Assembly (NCBI RefSeq): GCF_900100955.1
Contig: NZ_FNCC01000004.1
Span: 434,001-498,000, forward strand
Direction of reading: 5' to 3'
Length of the DNA stretch: 64,000 nucleotides
From: Lentzea fradiae
Lineage (GTDB): Bacteria; Actinomycetota; Actinomycetes; Mycobacteriales; Pseudonocardiaceae
Position numbers and translations under genes: made by a program. This document shows positions 26,247 to 37,373 of the stretch, in pieces; positions within the stretch are counted from its first letter, which is position 1, and every line of letters starts with the position of its first letter. The notes under the pieces were generated by a model. That model was not told where the DNA came from and did not search any database. It saw only the letters and a list, made by a program, of their open reading frames with translations.

Positions 26247-27563
26247 GTGTCAGTCAAAGAGACGGGCCCCGGGAAGCCCATCCGTGTCGCCCTGCTCGGG
26301 TGCGGCACGGTGGGAACGGAGGTAGTCCGGCTGCTGACGGACCAGGCCGAGGACCTCACCCAGCGCATCGGCGCGCCGGTTGAGCTCGCGGGCATCGCCG
26401 TGCGCAGGCCGAACAAGCACCGCGAGGTGCCGGAGCACCTGCTGACCACGGACGCCTCGGCACTGGTGAAGTCGGACGACGTGGACGTCGTCGTCGAGGT
26501 CATCGGCGGCATCGACCCGACGCGCGGCCTGCTGCTGGAGGCCCTGCGCAACGGCAAGTCCGTCGTGACGGCCAACAAGGCGCTGCTCGCCGAGCACGGT
26601 TCCGACCTGTTCGAGGCGGCCGACGCGTCCGGCGCGGACCTCTACTTCGAGGCCGCCGTCGCCGGCGCGATCCCGTTGCTGCGCCCGCTGCGGGAGTCCC
26701 TCGCGGGCGACCGCATCACGCGCGTCATGGGCATCGTGAACGGCACGACGAACTTCGTGCTGTCCGCGATGGACGCCACCGGCGCCGGCTACGCCGAGAC
26801 GCTGGAGGAGGCGTCGCGCCTCGGGTACGCGGAGGCCGACCCGACCGCCGACGTCGACGGGTTCGACGCGGCGTCGAAGGCCGCGATCCTCGCGTCGCTG
26901 GCGTTCCACACCCGCGTGACGGCCTCGGACGTGCACCGCGAGGGCATCCGCGCGGTGTCCGCCGCCGACGTCGCCGCGGCCAAGGGCCTCGGGCGCACGG
27001 TGAAGCTGCTCGCGATCTGCGAGCGCGTCACGAGCCCGTCCGGCCAAGAGTCAGTCGCCGTTCGAGTCCACCCGGCCATGATCCCCAGGACGCACCCGCT
27101 GGCGAGCGTCAACGGTGCGTTCAACGCGGTGTTCGTCGAGGCAGACGCGGCGGGGGAGATGATGTTCTACGGGCAGGGCGCCGGTGGCGCCCCGACGGCG
27201 AGCGCTGTGCTCGGCGACCTGGTCGCCGTGGCGCGCAACAAGGTCGCGAGCGGACGCGGTCCGCGCGAGTCGGCCTACGCGGCGCTTCCCGTGCAGCCCA
27301 TGGGGAACACGCCCACGAGGTACCACATCAGCCTCGACGTGGCGGACAAGGCGGGTGTCCTGTCGCAGGTCGCAGCCGTGTTCGCCGAACACGACGTCAG
27401 CATCGCCGCGGTGCGCCAGGAAGGCCGCACCGAGGACGCGAGCCTGGTGATCGTGACGCACGCGGCGACCGACGCCGCACTGCGGTCCACTGTGGACAAG
27501 ATCGGCGGCCTGCCCGTGGTGCGGGAGGTCGTGAGCGTGATGAGGGTGGAGGGCGAGGAATGA
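26247..27563 (+). CDS. hom: Homoserine dehydrogenase
   Basis: NAD(P)-dependent enzyme of 438 residues reducing aspartate semialdehyde to homoserine, the shared precursor of threonine and methionine. The nucleotide-binding motif is [11 protein letters not shown] near residue 14. [11 protein letters not shown], the catalytic-region [21 protein letters not shown] and [20 protein letters not shown] are all intact. A C-terminal ACT domain ([20 protein letters not shown]) fits feedback control by threonine. The GTG start is 3 nt after lysA, and the stop overlaps thrC by 4 nt. Confidence 0.96.
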   Translation: MSVKETGPGKPIRVALLGCGTVGTEVVRLLTDQAEDLTQRIGAPVELAGIAVRRPNKHREVPEHLLTTDASALVKSDDVDVVVEVIGGIDPTRGLLLEALRNGKSVVTANKALLAEHGSDLFEAADASGADLYFEAAVAGAIPLLRPLRESLAGDRITRVMGIVNGTTNFVLSAMDATGAGYAETLEEASRLGYAEADPTADVDGFDAASKAAILASLAFHTRVTASDVHREGIRAVSAADVAAAKGLGRTVKLLAICERVTSPSGQESVAVRVHPAMIPRTHPLASVNGAFNAVFVEADAAGEMMFYGQGAGGAPTASAVLGDLVAVARNKVASGRGPRESAYAALPVQPMGNTPTRYHISLDVADKAGVLSQVAAVFAEHDVSIAAVRQEGRTEDASLVIVTHAATDAALRSTVDKIGGLPVVREVVSVMRVEGEE

Positions 27564-28615
27564 ACGCCGCTGCGAGAGCCGGCTGGCCCGGGCTCATCAA
27601 CGCTTACCGGGACCGCATCGAGATCCCGGCGGGCGCGGAGGTCGTGACGCTGCACGAGGGCGGCACGCCGCTGGTGCACGCCAAGCGCCTGTCCGAGGCG
27701 ACCGGGTGCGACGTGCACGTGAAGGTCGAGGGCGCGAACCCGACCGGCTCGTTCAAGGACCGCGGCATGACCGTGGCCATGACGTACGCGCTCGCCTCCG
27801 GCCTCAAGGCCGTGATCTGCGCCTCCACCGGCAACACGTCGGCCTCCGCCGCGGCCTACGCGGCCAAGGCGGGCCTGACGGCGGCCGTGCTGGTGCCCAG
27901 CGGCAAGATCGCGATGGGCAAGCTCGCGCAGGCCGTCATGCACGGCGCGAAGATCCTGCAGATCGACGGCAACTTCGACGACTGCCTGGAGCTCGCCTCC
28001 AAGACCGCCGCCGAGTACCCGGTCACGCTCGTGAACTCGGTCAACCCGGTGCGGCTCGTCGGCCAGCAGACCGCCGCGTGGGAGGTCTGCGACGTGCTCG
28101 GCCGCGCGCCGGACGTGCACTGCCTGCCGGTCGGCAACGCGGGCAACATCACCGCGTACTGGAAGGGCTACACGTCCTACGACCAGGGCCTGCCCCGGAT
28201 GTTCGGCTTCCAGGCCGCGGGGGCCGCGCCGCTGGTCAGCGGGCAGCCGGTGCCGAACCCGGAGACCATCGCCACCGCGATCCGCATCGGCTCGCCGGCG
28301 TCGTGGACGGGCGCGGTCAACGCGCGCGACGAGTCCGGCGGTCTCATCGACGCCGTGACCGACGAGCAGATCCTGGCCGCCTACCGGCTGCTGGCGTCGT
28401 CGGAGGGCATCTTCGTCGAGCCCGCGTCCGCCGCGTCCATCGCCGGTCTGCTGATGGCCGCCGAGGACGGCAGGCTGCCGAAGGGCTCCACTGTCGTGTG
28501 CACCGTCACCGGCCACGGCCTGAAGGACCCGGACACGGCGCTGCTCGGCACGACCGAGGTCGAGCCGGTCCCGGTCGACCCCGGTGCCGTCGCGCACGCG
28601 CTGGAGCTGGCGTGA
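27560..28615 (+). CDS. thrC: Threonine synthase
   Basis: PLP enzyme of 351 residues (short, class II type) converting O-phosphohomoserine to threonine. The PLP-binding lysine is K66 in [26 protein letters not shown] and the phosphate-binding [15 protein letters not shown] are visible. [17 protein letters not shown] and [10 protein letters not shown] lie near the C-terminus. The ATG overlaps the hom stop by 4 nt, and the thrC stop overlaps the thrB GTG by 4 nt, so hom, thrC and thrB are translationally coupled. Confidence 0.96.
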   Translation: MNAAARAGWPGLINAYRDRIEIPAGAEVVTLHEGGTPLVHAKRLSEATGCDVHVKVEGANPTGSFKDRGMTVAMTYALASGLKAVICASTGNTSASAAAYAAKAGLTAAVLVPSGKIAMGKLAQAVMHGAKILQIDGNFDDCLELASKTAAEYPVTLVNSVNPVRLVGQQTAAWEVCDVLGRAPDVHCLPVGNAGNITAYWKGYTSYDQGLPRMFGFQAAGAAPLVSGQPVPNPETIATAIRIGSPASWTGAVNARDESGGLIDAVTDEQILAAYRLLASSEGIFVEPASAASIAGLLMAAEDGRLPKGSTVVCTVTGHGLKDPDTALLGTTEVEPVPVDPGAVAHALELA

Positions 28616-29457
28616 GGTTCCTCGTCTCCGTCCCCGCGTCGACCGCGAACCTCGGTTCGGGGTTCGACGCGCTGGGCATGGCGCTCGGCATGTACGACGA
28701 CGTGGAGGTCGCCACCGCGGACGGCCTCTCGGTCGTCGTCGACGGCGCCGGTTCGGGTGAGGTCCCGCTCGACGAGAGCCACCTCGTCGTGCGGGCCGTG
28801 CGGGCCGCCGGGTACACCGGCGGCCTCGCGCTGCGCTGCCGCAACACCATTCCGCACGCACGGGGACTGGGCTCGTCGGCCGCCGCGATCGTGGCGGGTG
28901 TCGCAGCGGGATTCACCCTGACGGGTCGCGAGCTGGACGCGGACGCGTTGCAGATCGCGGCCGAGTTCGAAGGTCACGCGGACAACGTCGCCGCCTCCCT
29001 GTTCGGGGGTGTCGTCGTCGCGTGGTCGGAAGGTGAGCGTTATCGCAGTGTCCGGATGGACGCGGACGCACGCGTGCGTCCGGTCGTGCTGATCCCCGCG
29101 CAGGAGTCGTCCACCAAGACGACGCGCGGCCTGCTTCCGGCCGAGGTGCCGCACGCCGACGCGGCGCACGCCGCCGGCCGGGCCGCCCTCGCCGTGCACG
29201 CGCTGACGTCCGATCCTTCCGTTCTCCTTGCGGCTACTGAGGATCGCCTCCACCAGAACTACCGCGAGCCCGCGTGGCCCGACACCGTCCGAGTGATCAA
29301 CGATCTCCGCAAGCTCGGAGTTCCCGCCTGCGTGTCCGGAGCGGGACCCACCGTGATCGCGTTCGGGGGCCTCCCGCCCGAGGTCGACGTGCACGGCTTC
29401 GACGTGCGGAGACTCGACGTCGACCGGTCCGGCGTGCGCGTTCGTCCATTGGACTGA
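28612..29457 (+). CDS. thrB: Homoserine kinase
   Basis: GHMP-family kinase of 281 residues that phosphorylates homoserine for ThrC. The N-terminal [20 protein letters not shown] is the family's typical opening, [16 protein letters not shown] is the ATP-binding GHMP motif, and the C-terminal [10 protein letters not shown] is GHMP motif 3. The GTG at 28612 overlaps the thrC stop by 4 nt; the frame is open far upstream only as a shadow of thrC. It is the last gene of the argS-thrB operon; the rho promoter follows after ~20 bp. Confidence 0.95.
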   Translation: MRFLVSVPASTANLGSGFDALGMALGMYDDVEVATADGLSVVVDGAGSGEVPLDESHLVVRAVRAAGYTGGLALRCRNTIPHARGLGSSAAAIVAGVAAGFTLTGRELDADALQIAAEFEGHADNVAASLFGGVVVAWSEGERYRSVRMDADARVRPVVLIPAQESSTKTTRGLLPAEVPHADAAHAAGRAALAVHALTSDPSVLLAATEDRLHQNYREPAWPDTVRVINDLRKLGVPACVSGAGPTVIAFGGLPPEVDVHGFDVRRLDVDRSGVRVRPLD

Positions 29458-29778
29458 CACGCCCGACCCCGGTTGTTGCATGGTGGACAAGCGACGTCTA
29501 CCCTCGGGGGCGATCAGTCACCGCGCGCACGGGCGCCGGTGTCGCGCCCGGACACTCGTTCCGGGTCGCAATCCTTTTGTGTTCCGGCTCTGTGCCGTGC
29601 GGGCGGGGCGGACGCAAAAGAGGCACCCGATCGCCGTGTGACCTGAGAAAAGTCCCGTGCTTGCCGGAAGCGGTGTGTGCTTCCGTCTTCATCGGACTGA
29701 CCGTCGTTCCCCAGTTGACGTGGGAAGGCGGGTCCGCTGGGCCGCGTAGGAGGCGGGGCCTGGTCAGGAAGGACATGT
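29458..29778 (+). promoter_or_regulatory. rho promoter and long 5' leader
   Basis: TTGCAT (29476-29481) and TACCCT (29499-29504) with exact 17-bp spacing form a good promoter, giving a leader of about 265 nt before the rho GTG. The leader contains a cgggcg/cgcccg hairpin shortly after the start and no supportable peptide gene. Long rho leaders are known sites of autogenous control by Rho-dependent termination in other bacteria; the same here is inference. Confidence 0.6.
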
Positions 29779-31770
29779 GTGAGCAACACCGATTTGCTGA
29801 GCAGCGAAGTCGCAGCTGCGTCAGGTTCTGGAGCCGAGGAGACCGCTCTGTCCACCCCTTCGAACGGCACGACGCCGCGCAGGCGCGCGGGTCTGTCCGG
29901 CATGGTCCTCGCTGAGCTCCGCGAGCTCGCCGGCCAACTGGGCATCACCGGAACCGCAGGTCTGCGCAAGGGCGACCTCATCGCGGCCATCAAGGAGAAG
30001 CAGGGCTCCGGCGCCCCCGCGAAAGCGGAGAAGCCCGCGAAGGCCCCCAAGGCCGCCGCGAAGGCCGAGGCCCCCGCCGAGCAGCCCGCGGTCGCCAAGA
30101 CGGTCGAGCAGCCCGCCGAGAAGCCTGTTCAGCAGCAGCTCGACGTGGCCGAGAAGCCCGCCGCCGCTGCCCCCGCCGAGACCGGCACCTCCGGTGAGGA
30201 GGGCGGCCGCCGGGGCAACCGGCGCCGTCGTTCCGGCCGTGGTGGCGGCAACGCGGAGGCGGGCGAGGGCCAGCAGCCCGAGCAGCGTTCCGAGCGGCAG
30301 GAACGCTCCGAGCGGCAGGAACGCTCCGAGCGGTCCGACCGCGCCGAGCGTTCCGACCGTCCGGAGCGTTCCGAGCGGTCCGACCGGGGCGAGCGCTCCG
30401 AGCGGTCCGACCGGGGTGAGCGTTCCGACCGCGGTGACCGCGGCGAGCGTTCCGACCGCGGGGAGCGGGGCGGCCGTGACCGCAACCGCGACCGCGGCGA
30501 CCGCCAGGGCGGTAACCAGCAGGACGACGACGGTGACGGCCGTCGTGGCCGCTTCCGCGACCGCCGCCGCCGTGGTGGCCGCGGTGAGGGCGGCGAGCGT
30601 CCCGACCGCGAGACCGAGGTGCGCGACGACGACGTCCTGCTCCCGGTGGCGGGCATCCTCGACGTGCTGGAGAACTACGCGTTCGTCCGCACGTCGGGCT
30701 ACCTGGCCGGCTCGAACGACGTCTACGTGTCGCTGTCGCTGGTCCGCAAGTACGGCCTGCGCCGCGGTGACGCCATCACGGGCGCCGTCCGCCAGCCGCG
30801 CGAGGGCGAGCAGCAGCGCCAGAAGTTCAACCCGCTGGTCCGCGTCGACAAGATCAACGGCCTGGACCCGGACGAGGCGCGCAACCGCCCGGACTTCACG
30901 AAGCTGACGCCGCTCTACCCGAACGAGCGCCTGCGCCTGGAGACCGAGCCGCACATCCTCACCACCCGCGTCATCGACCTGGTGATGCCGATCGGCAAGG
31001 GCCAGCGCGCCCTGATCGTGTCGCCGCCGAAGGCGGGCAAGACCTCGGTGCTGCAGTCGATCGCCAACGCGATCACGAAGAACAACCCCGAGTGCCACCT
31101 GATGGTCGTGCTCGTGGACGAGCGCCCGGAAGAGGTCACCGACATGCAGCGCTCGGTGAAGGGCGAGGTCATCGCCTCGACCTTCGACCGGCCGCCGTCG
31201 GACCACACGACCATCTCCGAGCTCGCCATCGAGCGGGCGAAGCGCCTGGTCGAGATGGGTCACGACGTGGTCGTGCTGCTCGACTCGATCACGCGTCTGG
31301 GTCGTGCGTACAACCTGGCGGCACCGGCGTCGGGCCGCATCCTGTCCGGTGGTGTCGACTCGACGGCGCTGTACCCGCCGAAGCGCTTCCTGGGTGCCGC
31401 GCGCAACATCGAGGGCGGCGGTTCGCTGACCGTCATCGCGACGGCGCTGGTCGAGACTGGCTCCGCGGGTGACTCGGTGATCTTCGAGGAGTTCAAGGGC
31501 ACCGGCAACGCCGAGCTCAAGCTCGACCGCAAGATCGCCGACAAGCGGACCTTCCCGGCCGTGGACGTCGACTCGTCGGGCACGCGCAAGGAAGAGTTGC
31601 TGCTGTCGCCGGACGAGATGGCCGTGACGCACAAGCTGCGCCGCGTCCTGCACGCCCTCGACGGTCAGCAGGCCATCGACCTGCTGCTCGACCGCCTGCG
31701 CAAGTCCCGCACCAACATCGAGTTCCTGATGCAGGTCGCGAAGACCACGCCGGGCGCAGAGCAGGACTGA
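29779..31770 (+). CDS. rho: Transcription termination factor Rho (actinobacterial long form)
   Basis: Hexameric RNA helicase of 663 residues ending transcription at unstructured C-rich RNA. An N-terminal Rho_N (SAP-like) domain (LAELRELAGQLGITG...LRKGDLI) is followed by Ala/Lys/Pro-rich linker. Next comes an Arg/Ser/Asp/Gly-rich low-complexity insertion (~135-285, ERSDRG-type repeats). The cold-shock RNA-binding domain follows (VAGILDVLENYAFVRTSGYL), then the RecA-type ATPase with P-loop SPPKAGKTS at 415-423 and VLLDSITRLGRAYN. E. coli Rho is 419 residues; the extra length is the insertion, a known actinobacterial feature that adds RNA contacts. The GTG at 29779 follows aggaagga. Terminator and parS-like site follow immediately. 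Confidence 0.96.
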   Translation: MSNTDLLSSEVAAASGSGAEETALSTPSNGTTPRRRAGLSGMVLAELRELAGQLGITGTAGLRKGDLIAAIKEKQGSGAPAKAEKPAKAPKAAAKAEAPAEQPAVAKTVEQPAEKPVQQQLDVAEKPAAAAPAETGTSGEEGGRRGNRRRRSGRGGGNAEAGEGQQPEQRSERQERSERQERSERSDRAERSDRPERSERSDRGERSERSDRGERSDRGDRGERSDRGERGGRDRNRDRGDRQGGNQQDDDGDGRRGRFRDRRRRGGRGEGGERPDRETEVRDDDVLLPVAGILDVLENYAFVRTSGYLAGSNDVYVSLSLVRKYGLRRGDAITGAVRQPREGEQQRQKFNPLVRVDKINGLDPDEARNRPDFTKLTPLYPNERLRLETEPHILTTRVIDLVMPIGKGQRALIVSPPKAGKTSVLQSIANAITKNNPECHLMVVLVDERPEEVTDMQRSVKGEVIASTFDRPPSDHTTISELAIERAKRLVEMGHDVVVLLDSITRLGRAYNLAAPASGRILSGGVDSTALYPPKRFLGAARNIEGGGSLTVIATALVETGSAGDSVIFEEFKGTGNAELKLDRKIADKRTFPAVDVDSSGTRKEELLLSPDEMAVTHKLRRVLHALDGQQAIDLLLDRLRKSRTNIEFLMQVAKTTPGAEQD

Positions 31771-31774
31771 GCGC

Positions 31775-31788
31775 GTTTCACGTGAAAT
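31775..31788. promoter_or_regulatory. parS-like site
   Basis: gtttcacgtgaaat matches the chromosomal parS core GTTTCACGTGAAAC at 13 of 14 positions, including the complete 12-bp palindrome tttcacgtgaaa. It lies 4 bp after the rho stop and just before the rho terminator. Confidence 0.5.
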
Positions 31789-31789
31789 T

Positions 31790-31819
31790 GCCCCCGCCGC
31801 AGGTCGGCGGGGGCTTTTT
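31790..31819 (+). terminator. Intrinsic terminator of rho
   Basis: gcccccgccg (31790-31799) and cggcgggggc (31805-31814) form a perfect 10-bp stem with a 5-nt loop, followed by ttttt. Confidence 0.93.
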
Positions 31820-31849
31820 CGTGCCGTTCACTCGAATGCCGGGCGGCGG

Positions 31850-32236
31850 TCAGCGGGAGTCGGACGCGGACCAGTTCTCGTCGGACTCCACAAGGCACAG
31901 GAACACCAGCCCCAGCAGCACCGGGAGCCCCACGACGGTCGTCACGAGCGCGGGCACCTCCACCGCCCCGACGATCACCCCGGAAGTCAGCAGTGCCACC
32001 AGGTACGGCCACCGCAGCCAGACCCGCTGCCAGGGCCGCGTCCACCGGACCTCGCCCGAGACGCCGATGGCCACCGCGATCCCGGCCCCGGACACCACCG
32101 GGGACAGCCCCACGGTGCTCCAGGAAGCCGTGACCAGCCCGGCCGACCCCATCAGGCCGAACACGGCGGCGGTGAACAGGAACGGGACCGAGAGCCACAA
32201 CGCGAGGTTCATCGGGCGTTCGGCGGCGCAGAACAC
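31850..32236 (-). CDS. Small membrane protein, function unknown
   Basis: Protein of 128 residues with four hydrophobic segments: ALWLSVPFLFTAAVFGLMG, VGLSPVVSGAGIAVAIG, YLVALLTSGVIVGAVEV and ALVTTVVGLPVLLGLVFL. I recognise no family. The GTG at 32236 is chosen because CAGACT sits 7 nt upstream (leaderless pattern); the ATG at 32212 is an alternative. It lies convergent to rho and divergent from rpmE, a place where small poorly conserved proteins occur in actinobacteria. Confidence 0.6.
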   Translation of the reverse strand: MFCAAERPMNLALWLSVPFLFTAAVFGLMGSAGLVTASWSTVGLSPVVSGAGIAVAIGVSGEVRWTRPWQRVWLRWPYLVALLTSGVIVGAVEVPALVTTVVGLPVLLGLVFLCLVESDENWSASDSR

Positions 32237-32387
32237 GGCGAACAGTCTGATGGACCCGAACCAATTTCTTGGGGCGGTATCCGGCCGACGGCCGCACCTT
32301 GCGCTGAACGGCCTACAGGGGACGGTGAACGGCTGTGACCTACCGCACGGCGACGGGCGTCGGGACGTCCGGGGAACAACCGCGTTT

Positions 32388-32490
32388 TTGCACGTGTTGA
32401 ACGGTCTGGCAAACTAAACGGTCGAGTCCGGCTCCGGTTCACCCGTTCACCAACTGGGACCCGGCGGCCATCCTTGAAAGGGACAAGATC
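32388..32490 (+). promoter_or_regulatory. rpmE promoter and leader
   Basis: TTGCAC (32388-32393) and CAAACT (32410-32415) with 16-bp spacing predict a start near 32422 and a leader of ~70 nt. Actinobacterial L31 genes can carry an autoregulatory leader; I cannot confirm a fold here by eye. Confidence 0.4.
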
Positions 32491-32703
32491 TTGAAGACTG
32501 GAATTCACCCGGAGTACACCACCACCGAGGTGACGTGCAGCTGTGGCAACAGCTTCACCACCCGCAGCACCACCTCGGCGGCCGAGGTCCGCGTCGAGAT
32601 GTGCTCCAACTGCCACCCGTTCTACACGGGCAAGCAGCGCATCCTGGACACCGGCGGTCGCGTCGCGCGCTTCGAGGCGCGGTACGGCAAGCGCAACAAG
32701 TAG
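32491..32703 (+). CDS. rpmE: 50S ribosomal protein L31
   Basis: Protein of 70 residues, full length for L31. It is the zinc-binding (C+) form: CSC at 16-18 and CSNC at 37-40 supply the four cysteines, so a zinc-independent paralogue under Zur control may exist elsewhere. The TTG start at 32491 follows gaaaggga with proper spacing. It is flanked by its own promoter and an 18-bp hairpin terminator. Location between rho and prfA is the common actinobacterial order. Confidence 0.97.
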   Translation: MKTGIHPEYTTTEVTCSCGNSFTTRSTTSAAEVRVEMCSNCHPFYTGKQRILDTGGRVARFEARYGKRNK

Positions 32704-32712
32704 CTGCTTCCA

Positions 32713-32752
32713 CGGCGCCTGATCCCGGCAGAACTGCCGGGGTCAGGCGCCG
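32713..32752 (+). terminator. rpmE terminator hairpin
   Basis: An 18-bp stem (32713-32730 with 32735-32752, one T-G wobble) and a gaac loop, followed by ttgtcgt. Located 10 bp after rpmE. Confidence 0.85.
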
Positions 32753-32791
32753 TTGTCGTCCGCACAGCCCATCTCAGAGGAGCCGAAGACC

Positions 32792-33856
32792 GTGTCGCAG
32801 TCGCTTCCCAGCCTGCTCGCCGAGTACGACGAGCTCGAGAAGAAGCTCGCCGATCCCGGCGTGCACGCCGACCAGGCGGGGGCGCGCAAGCTCGGCAAGC
32901 GCTACGCGCAGCTCGGCCCGATCGTGCGGACGGCGCGGGAGATCGAGCAGCTGCGCGACGACCTGGAGGCGGCGAAGGAGCTCGCCGCCGAGGACAGGAC
33001 GTTCCAGGACGAGGTGGACCAGCTGCAGGACCAGCTGCCGAAGCTGGAGGAGAAGCTCAGCGAGCTGCTGCTGCCGCGCGACCCGCACGACTCCGACGAC
33101 GTGCTGCTGGAGATCAAGTCCGGTGAGGGCGGCGAGGAGTCCGCGCTGTTCGCGGGTGACCTGCTGCGCATGTACACGCGGTACGCCGAGCGCCAGGGCT
33201 GGAAGGTCGAGATGCTCGACGGCACCGACTCCGACCTGGGCGGCTTCAAGGACGTCACGGTGTCCATCAAGACCAAGAGCCCCACGCCCGACGGCGTGTG
33301 GAGCCGGTTGAAGTGGGAGGGCGGCGTGCACCGGGTGCAGCGCGTGCCCGTCACCGAGTCGCAGGGCCGCATCCACACCTCCGCCGCCGGCGTGCTGGTC
33401 TTCCCGGAGACCGAGGAGACCGCCGAGGTCGAGATCGACGAGAAGGACCTGCGCGTCGACGTCTACCGGTCCAGCGGCAAGGGCGGCCAGTCGGTCAACA
33501 CCACCGACTCCGCGGTGCGCATCACGCACCTGCCGACCGGCATCGTCGTCTCCTGCCAGAACGAGCGCAGCCAGCTGCAGAACAAGGCCCGCGCCATGCA
33601 GGTGCTGCAGTCGCGGCTCGCCGCGCTGGCCGAGGAGCAGAAGGCGCAGGAGCAGTCCGACGCCCGCCGCACCCAGATCCGCACGGTCGACCGCAGCGAG
33701 CGCGTGCGGACGTACAACTTCCCCGAATCACGCATCTCCGACCACCGGGTTGGGTACAAAGCGCATAACCTGGACCAGGTGCTCGACGGCGACCTGGACG
33801 CGGTGGTGGAGGCTCTCGCCGCCGCTGACCGGGCGGAACGGCTCGCAGGCGGGTAG
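32792..33856 (+). CDS. prfA: Peptide chain release factor 1
   Basis: Release factor of 354 residues reading UAA and UAG. The anticodon-like tripeptide is PVT at 186-188 (PxT of RF1, not SPF of RF2), and the catalytic GGQ is at 231-233 in [16 protein letters not shown]. The Q is the substrate of PrmC, encoded 2.6 kb downstream. The GTG at 32792 follows agaggagccg; the frame is open to 32753, but that segment lies in the rpmE terminator. The gene ends 19 bp before a BAAT-type hydrolase gene. Confidence 0.96.
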   Translation: MSQSLPSLLAEYDELEKKLADPGVHADQAGARKLGKRYAQLGPIVRTAREIEQLRDDLEAAKELAAEDRTFQDEVDQLQDQLPKLEEKLSELLLPRDPHDSDDVLLEIKSGEGGEESALFAGDLLRMYTRYAERQGWKVEMLDGTDSDLGGFKDVTVSIKTKSPTPDGVWSRLKWEGGVHRVQRVPVTESQGRIHTSAAGVLVFPETEETAEVEIDEKDLRVDVYRSSGKGGQSVNTTDSAVRITHLPTGIVVSCQNERSQLQNKARAMQVLQSRLAALAEEQKAQEQSDARRTQIRTVDRSERVRTYNFPESRISDHRVGYKAHNLDQVLDGDLDAVVEALAAADRAERLAGG

Positions 33857-33875
33857 ACCGACGTGAGAGGGGCGC

Positions 33876-35087
33876 GTGGTGGCCGAGATCCTGGTGGAAC
33901 CGCTCAGCGCGCCTCTGGACGCACCGGTCGAGATCAGGGTGGCGGGGCTGAAACCCGGCCAGTCGATCACCGTCGCGCTGTCCACCGGTGACCGCGCCTC
34001 CCGTGCCGTCTTCGAGGCCGACGACCGCGGTCTGGTCGACCTGACCCGGCACGCCCCCGCCGAGGGCGCCTACTCCGGTGTGGACCCGATGGGCCTGTTC
34101 TGGACGCTGGAACGCACCGGCGGCAAGGCGGGCCCGGTCGTGCTGTCCGTCGAGGGCGTCGGCGACCGCGTGCTGGAGCGGCTCGCCGTTCCCGAGGGCG
34201 TGGAACGGCAGGAGGTCCGGGAGAACGGTCTCGTGGGCACCCTCTTCGCCCCTGAGGACGACGGTGGCGACCTGCCGGGCGTGATCGTGCTGGGCGGCTC
34301 CGAGGGCGGTCTCCAGGAGACGGACGCGGCGTTGCTGGCCGCGCACGGGTTCGTCACGCTGGCGCTGGGCTACTTCGGCGTCGAGGGCCTGCCGGACCAC
34401 CTCGTCGACATCCCGCTGGAGTACTTCGGCGACGCGATCGAGTACCTGTCCGAGCGGGCGAGCGGCATCGGTGTCGTGGGCGGGTCGCGCGGCGGTGAGC
34501 TGGCGCTGCTGGTCGGCTCGACGTTCCCGCAGGTGAAGGCGGTCGTCAGCGTGGTGGGCAGTGGCGTGGTGACGCAGGCGATCGGGCCCGGCGCGAACCT
34601 GCTGCAGAAGCTCTCGTACGAAGCCGCCTCGTGGACGCGCAAGGGCGAGCCGCTGCCGTACCTGCCGTACTACGTGGGCGAGGAGCTGCGGGCCAAGATG
34701 GTCGACGGCGAACCGGTGCCGCTGCGGCTCGCGTTCGACCTGGAGGACGGCGTCCCGGAGGAGGCCGAGATCCCCGTCGAACGGATCTCCGGCGGTGTGT
34801 TGCTCATCTCGTCCGGGCACGACGACTCGTGGCCCTGCGTGGAGCTGAGCGAGGTCGCGCTGCGGCGCTTGAAGGACCACGACCACCCCTTCCCGCACGA
34901 GCACGTCGTGTATCCCGAGGCAGGACACCTGATCGCGGGCCCGCCCCACCGGCCGGTCACCGACGTCACCTACCCGGGGCCCGGTGTCACCTTCTCGGGT
35001 GGTGGTGTTCCGCGCGCCACCGCGCACGCCAGGGTGGACGCCTGGAAACGGACGGTTGAGTTCTTGCGGGAGCAGCTCGGGACCTAG
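33876..35087 (+). CDS. Acyl-CoA thioesterase / BAAT-like hydrolase
   Basis: Protein of 403 residues. Residues ~5-130 form a beta-sandwich N-terminal domain of the acyl-CoA thioester hydrolase/BAAT family (LVEPLSAPLDAPVEIRVAGL, YSGVDPMGLFWTLERTGG). The C-terminal alpha/beta hydrolase has GGSEGGLQETDAALLA and the nucleophile elbow GGSRGGE with S204. The Asp is probably in ISSGHDDSWPC and the His in PEAGHLIAGPP. Relatives hydrolyse acyl-CoA or transfer the acyl group to an amino acid; the substrate is unknown. GTG start after gagagggg. It sits between prfA and lpd, which is unusual, and is probably cotranscribed with one of them. Confidence 0.88.
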   Translation: MVAEILVEPLSAPLDAPVEIRVAGLKPGQSITVALSTGDRASRAVFEADDRGLVDLTRHAPAEGAYSGVDPMGLFWTLERTGGKAGPVVLSVEGVGDRVLERLAVPEGVERQEVRENGLVGTLFAPEDDGGDLPGVIVLGGSEGGLQETDAALLAAHGFVTLALGYFGVEGLPDHLVDIPLEYFGDAIEYLSERASGIGVVGGSRGGELALLVGSTFPQVKAVVSVVGSGVVTQAIGPGANLLQKLSYEAASWTRKGEPLPYLPYYVGEELRAKMVDGEPVPLRLAFDLEDGVPEEAEIPVERISGGVLLISSGHDDSWPCVELSEVALRRLKDHDHPFPHEHVVYPEAGHLIAGPPHRPVTDVTYPGPGVTFSGGGVPRATAHARVDAWKRTVEFLREQLGT

Positions 35088-35096
35088 GGTGTGCTC

Positions 35097-36482
<1,386 letters not shown>

Positions 36483-36493
36483 GGTCCCGACCG

Positions 36494-37366
36494 ATGATGA
36501 ACCGGCAGCCGCTCCGCCTCGCCGTCTCCGAGGCGGCCAGGATCCTCGCGGACGCGGGGGTGGACAGCCCGCGCGTCGACGCGGAGTACCTGGCCGCCCA
36601 CGTGCTCGGCGTGGAACGGGGGCGGCTGCCGCTCATTCCGCTGGTCGACCCGCCGGTGATCGACCAGCTGCACAAGCTCGTGCGGGTGCGCGCCTCGCGC
36701 ATCCCGTTGCAGCACATCCTCGGCTGGGCTCCGATGGGGCCCGTGGACGTCGAGGTCGGGCCGGGGGTCTTCGTGCCGCGGCCGGAGACCGAGCTGCTGC
36801 TGGAGTGGGGCCTGAAGGCGGTGGCGGGCGTTACGGCACCCGTGGTCGTCGACCTGTGCACGGGCACGGGCGCCCTGGCGCTGGCCATCGCGGCGTCCCG
36901 GCCGGACGCCGTCGTGCACGCCGTGGAGATCGACCCGCAGGCGCTGGCGTGGACCCGCCGCAACGCCGACGCCCGCATCGCGGCGGGGGACACCCCGATC
37001 CGCCTGCACTCCGGTGACGCCACCGACCCGTCCCTGCTGTCCGATCTGGACGGTCAGGTCGACCTGGTGGTGTGCAACCCGCCCTACGTGCCGGAGGGAA
37101 CCCCGGTGCAGCCCGAGGTGGGCGAGCACGACCCGCACCACGCGGTGTTCTCCGGCGCGGACGGCCTGGACGTGATCCGGCACGTCGTGTCGGCCGCCGC
37201 CCGGTGGCTGCGTCCCGGCGGTGCCGTGGCGATCGAGCACGACGACACGCACGGCGAGTCGGTGCCGGCGCTGCTGTCGGCACGCCGGGTGCTCACGGAC
37301 GTGGCCGACCACGCCGACCTGGCCGGACGGCCGCGGTTCGCGACCGCCCGCAAAGCCGGTCTCTGA
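36494..37366 (+). CDS. prmC: Release factor glutamine methyltransferase
   Basis: SAM-dependent enzyme of 290 residues that methylates the Gln of the GGQ motif in RF1/RF2. The N-terminal helical domain ends in SRIPLQHILGWAPMG, followed by VFVPRPETELLLEWGL. The SAM pocket is DLCTGTGALALAIA, and the catalytic NPPY is at 195-198 (VCNPPYVPEG). The ATG at 36494 is 9 nt after gagg; an ATG 3 nt later is equally possible. It normally follows prfA directly in actinobacteria; here two metabolic genes separate them. Confidence 0.95.
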   Translation: MMNRQPLRLAVSEAARILADAGVDSPRVDAEYLAAHVLGVERGRLPLIPLVDPPVIDQLHKLVRVRASRIPLQHILGWAPMGPVDVEVGPGVFVPRPETELLLEWGLKAVAGVTAPVVVDLCTGTGALALAIAASRPDAVVHAVEIDPQALAWTRRNADARIAAGDTPIRLHSGDATDPSLLSDLDGQVDLVVCNPPYVPEGTPVQPEVGEHDPHHAVFSGADGLDVIRHVVSAAARWLRPGGAVAIEHDDTHGESVPALLSARRVLTDVADHADLAGRPRFATARKAGL

Positions 37367-37373
37367 GCCTGCC

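Noticed and set aside
29274-29915. Plus-strand frame through the end of thrB and the rho leader
   Set aside because: Begins inside thrB in another frame and overlaps the rho start; Arg-rich shadow. No leader peptide with a ribosome site was found.
32422-32490. Ribosomal L31 leader RNA
   Set aside because: Plausible by gene identity, but I could not fold a convincing conserved structure by eye; covariance model search would decide.
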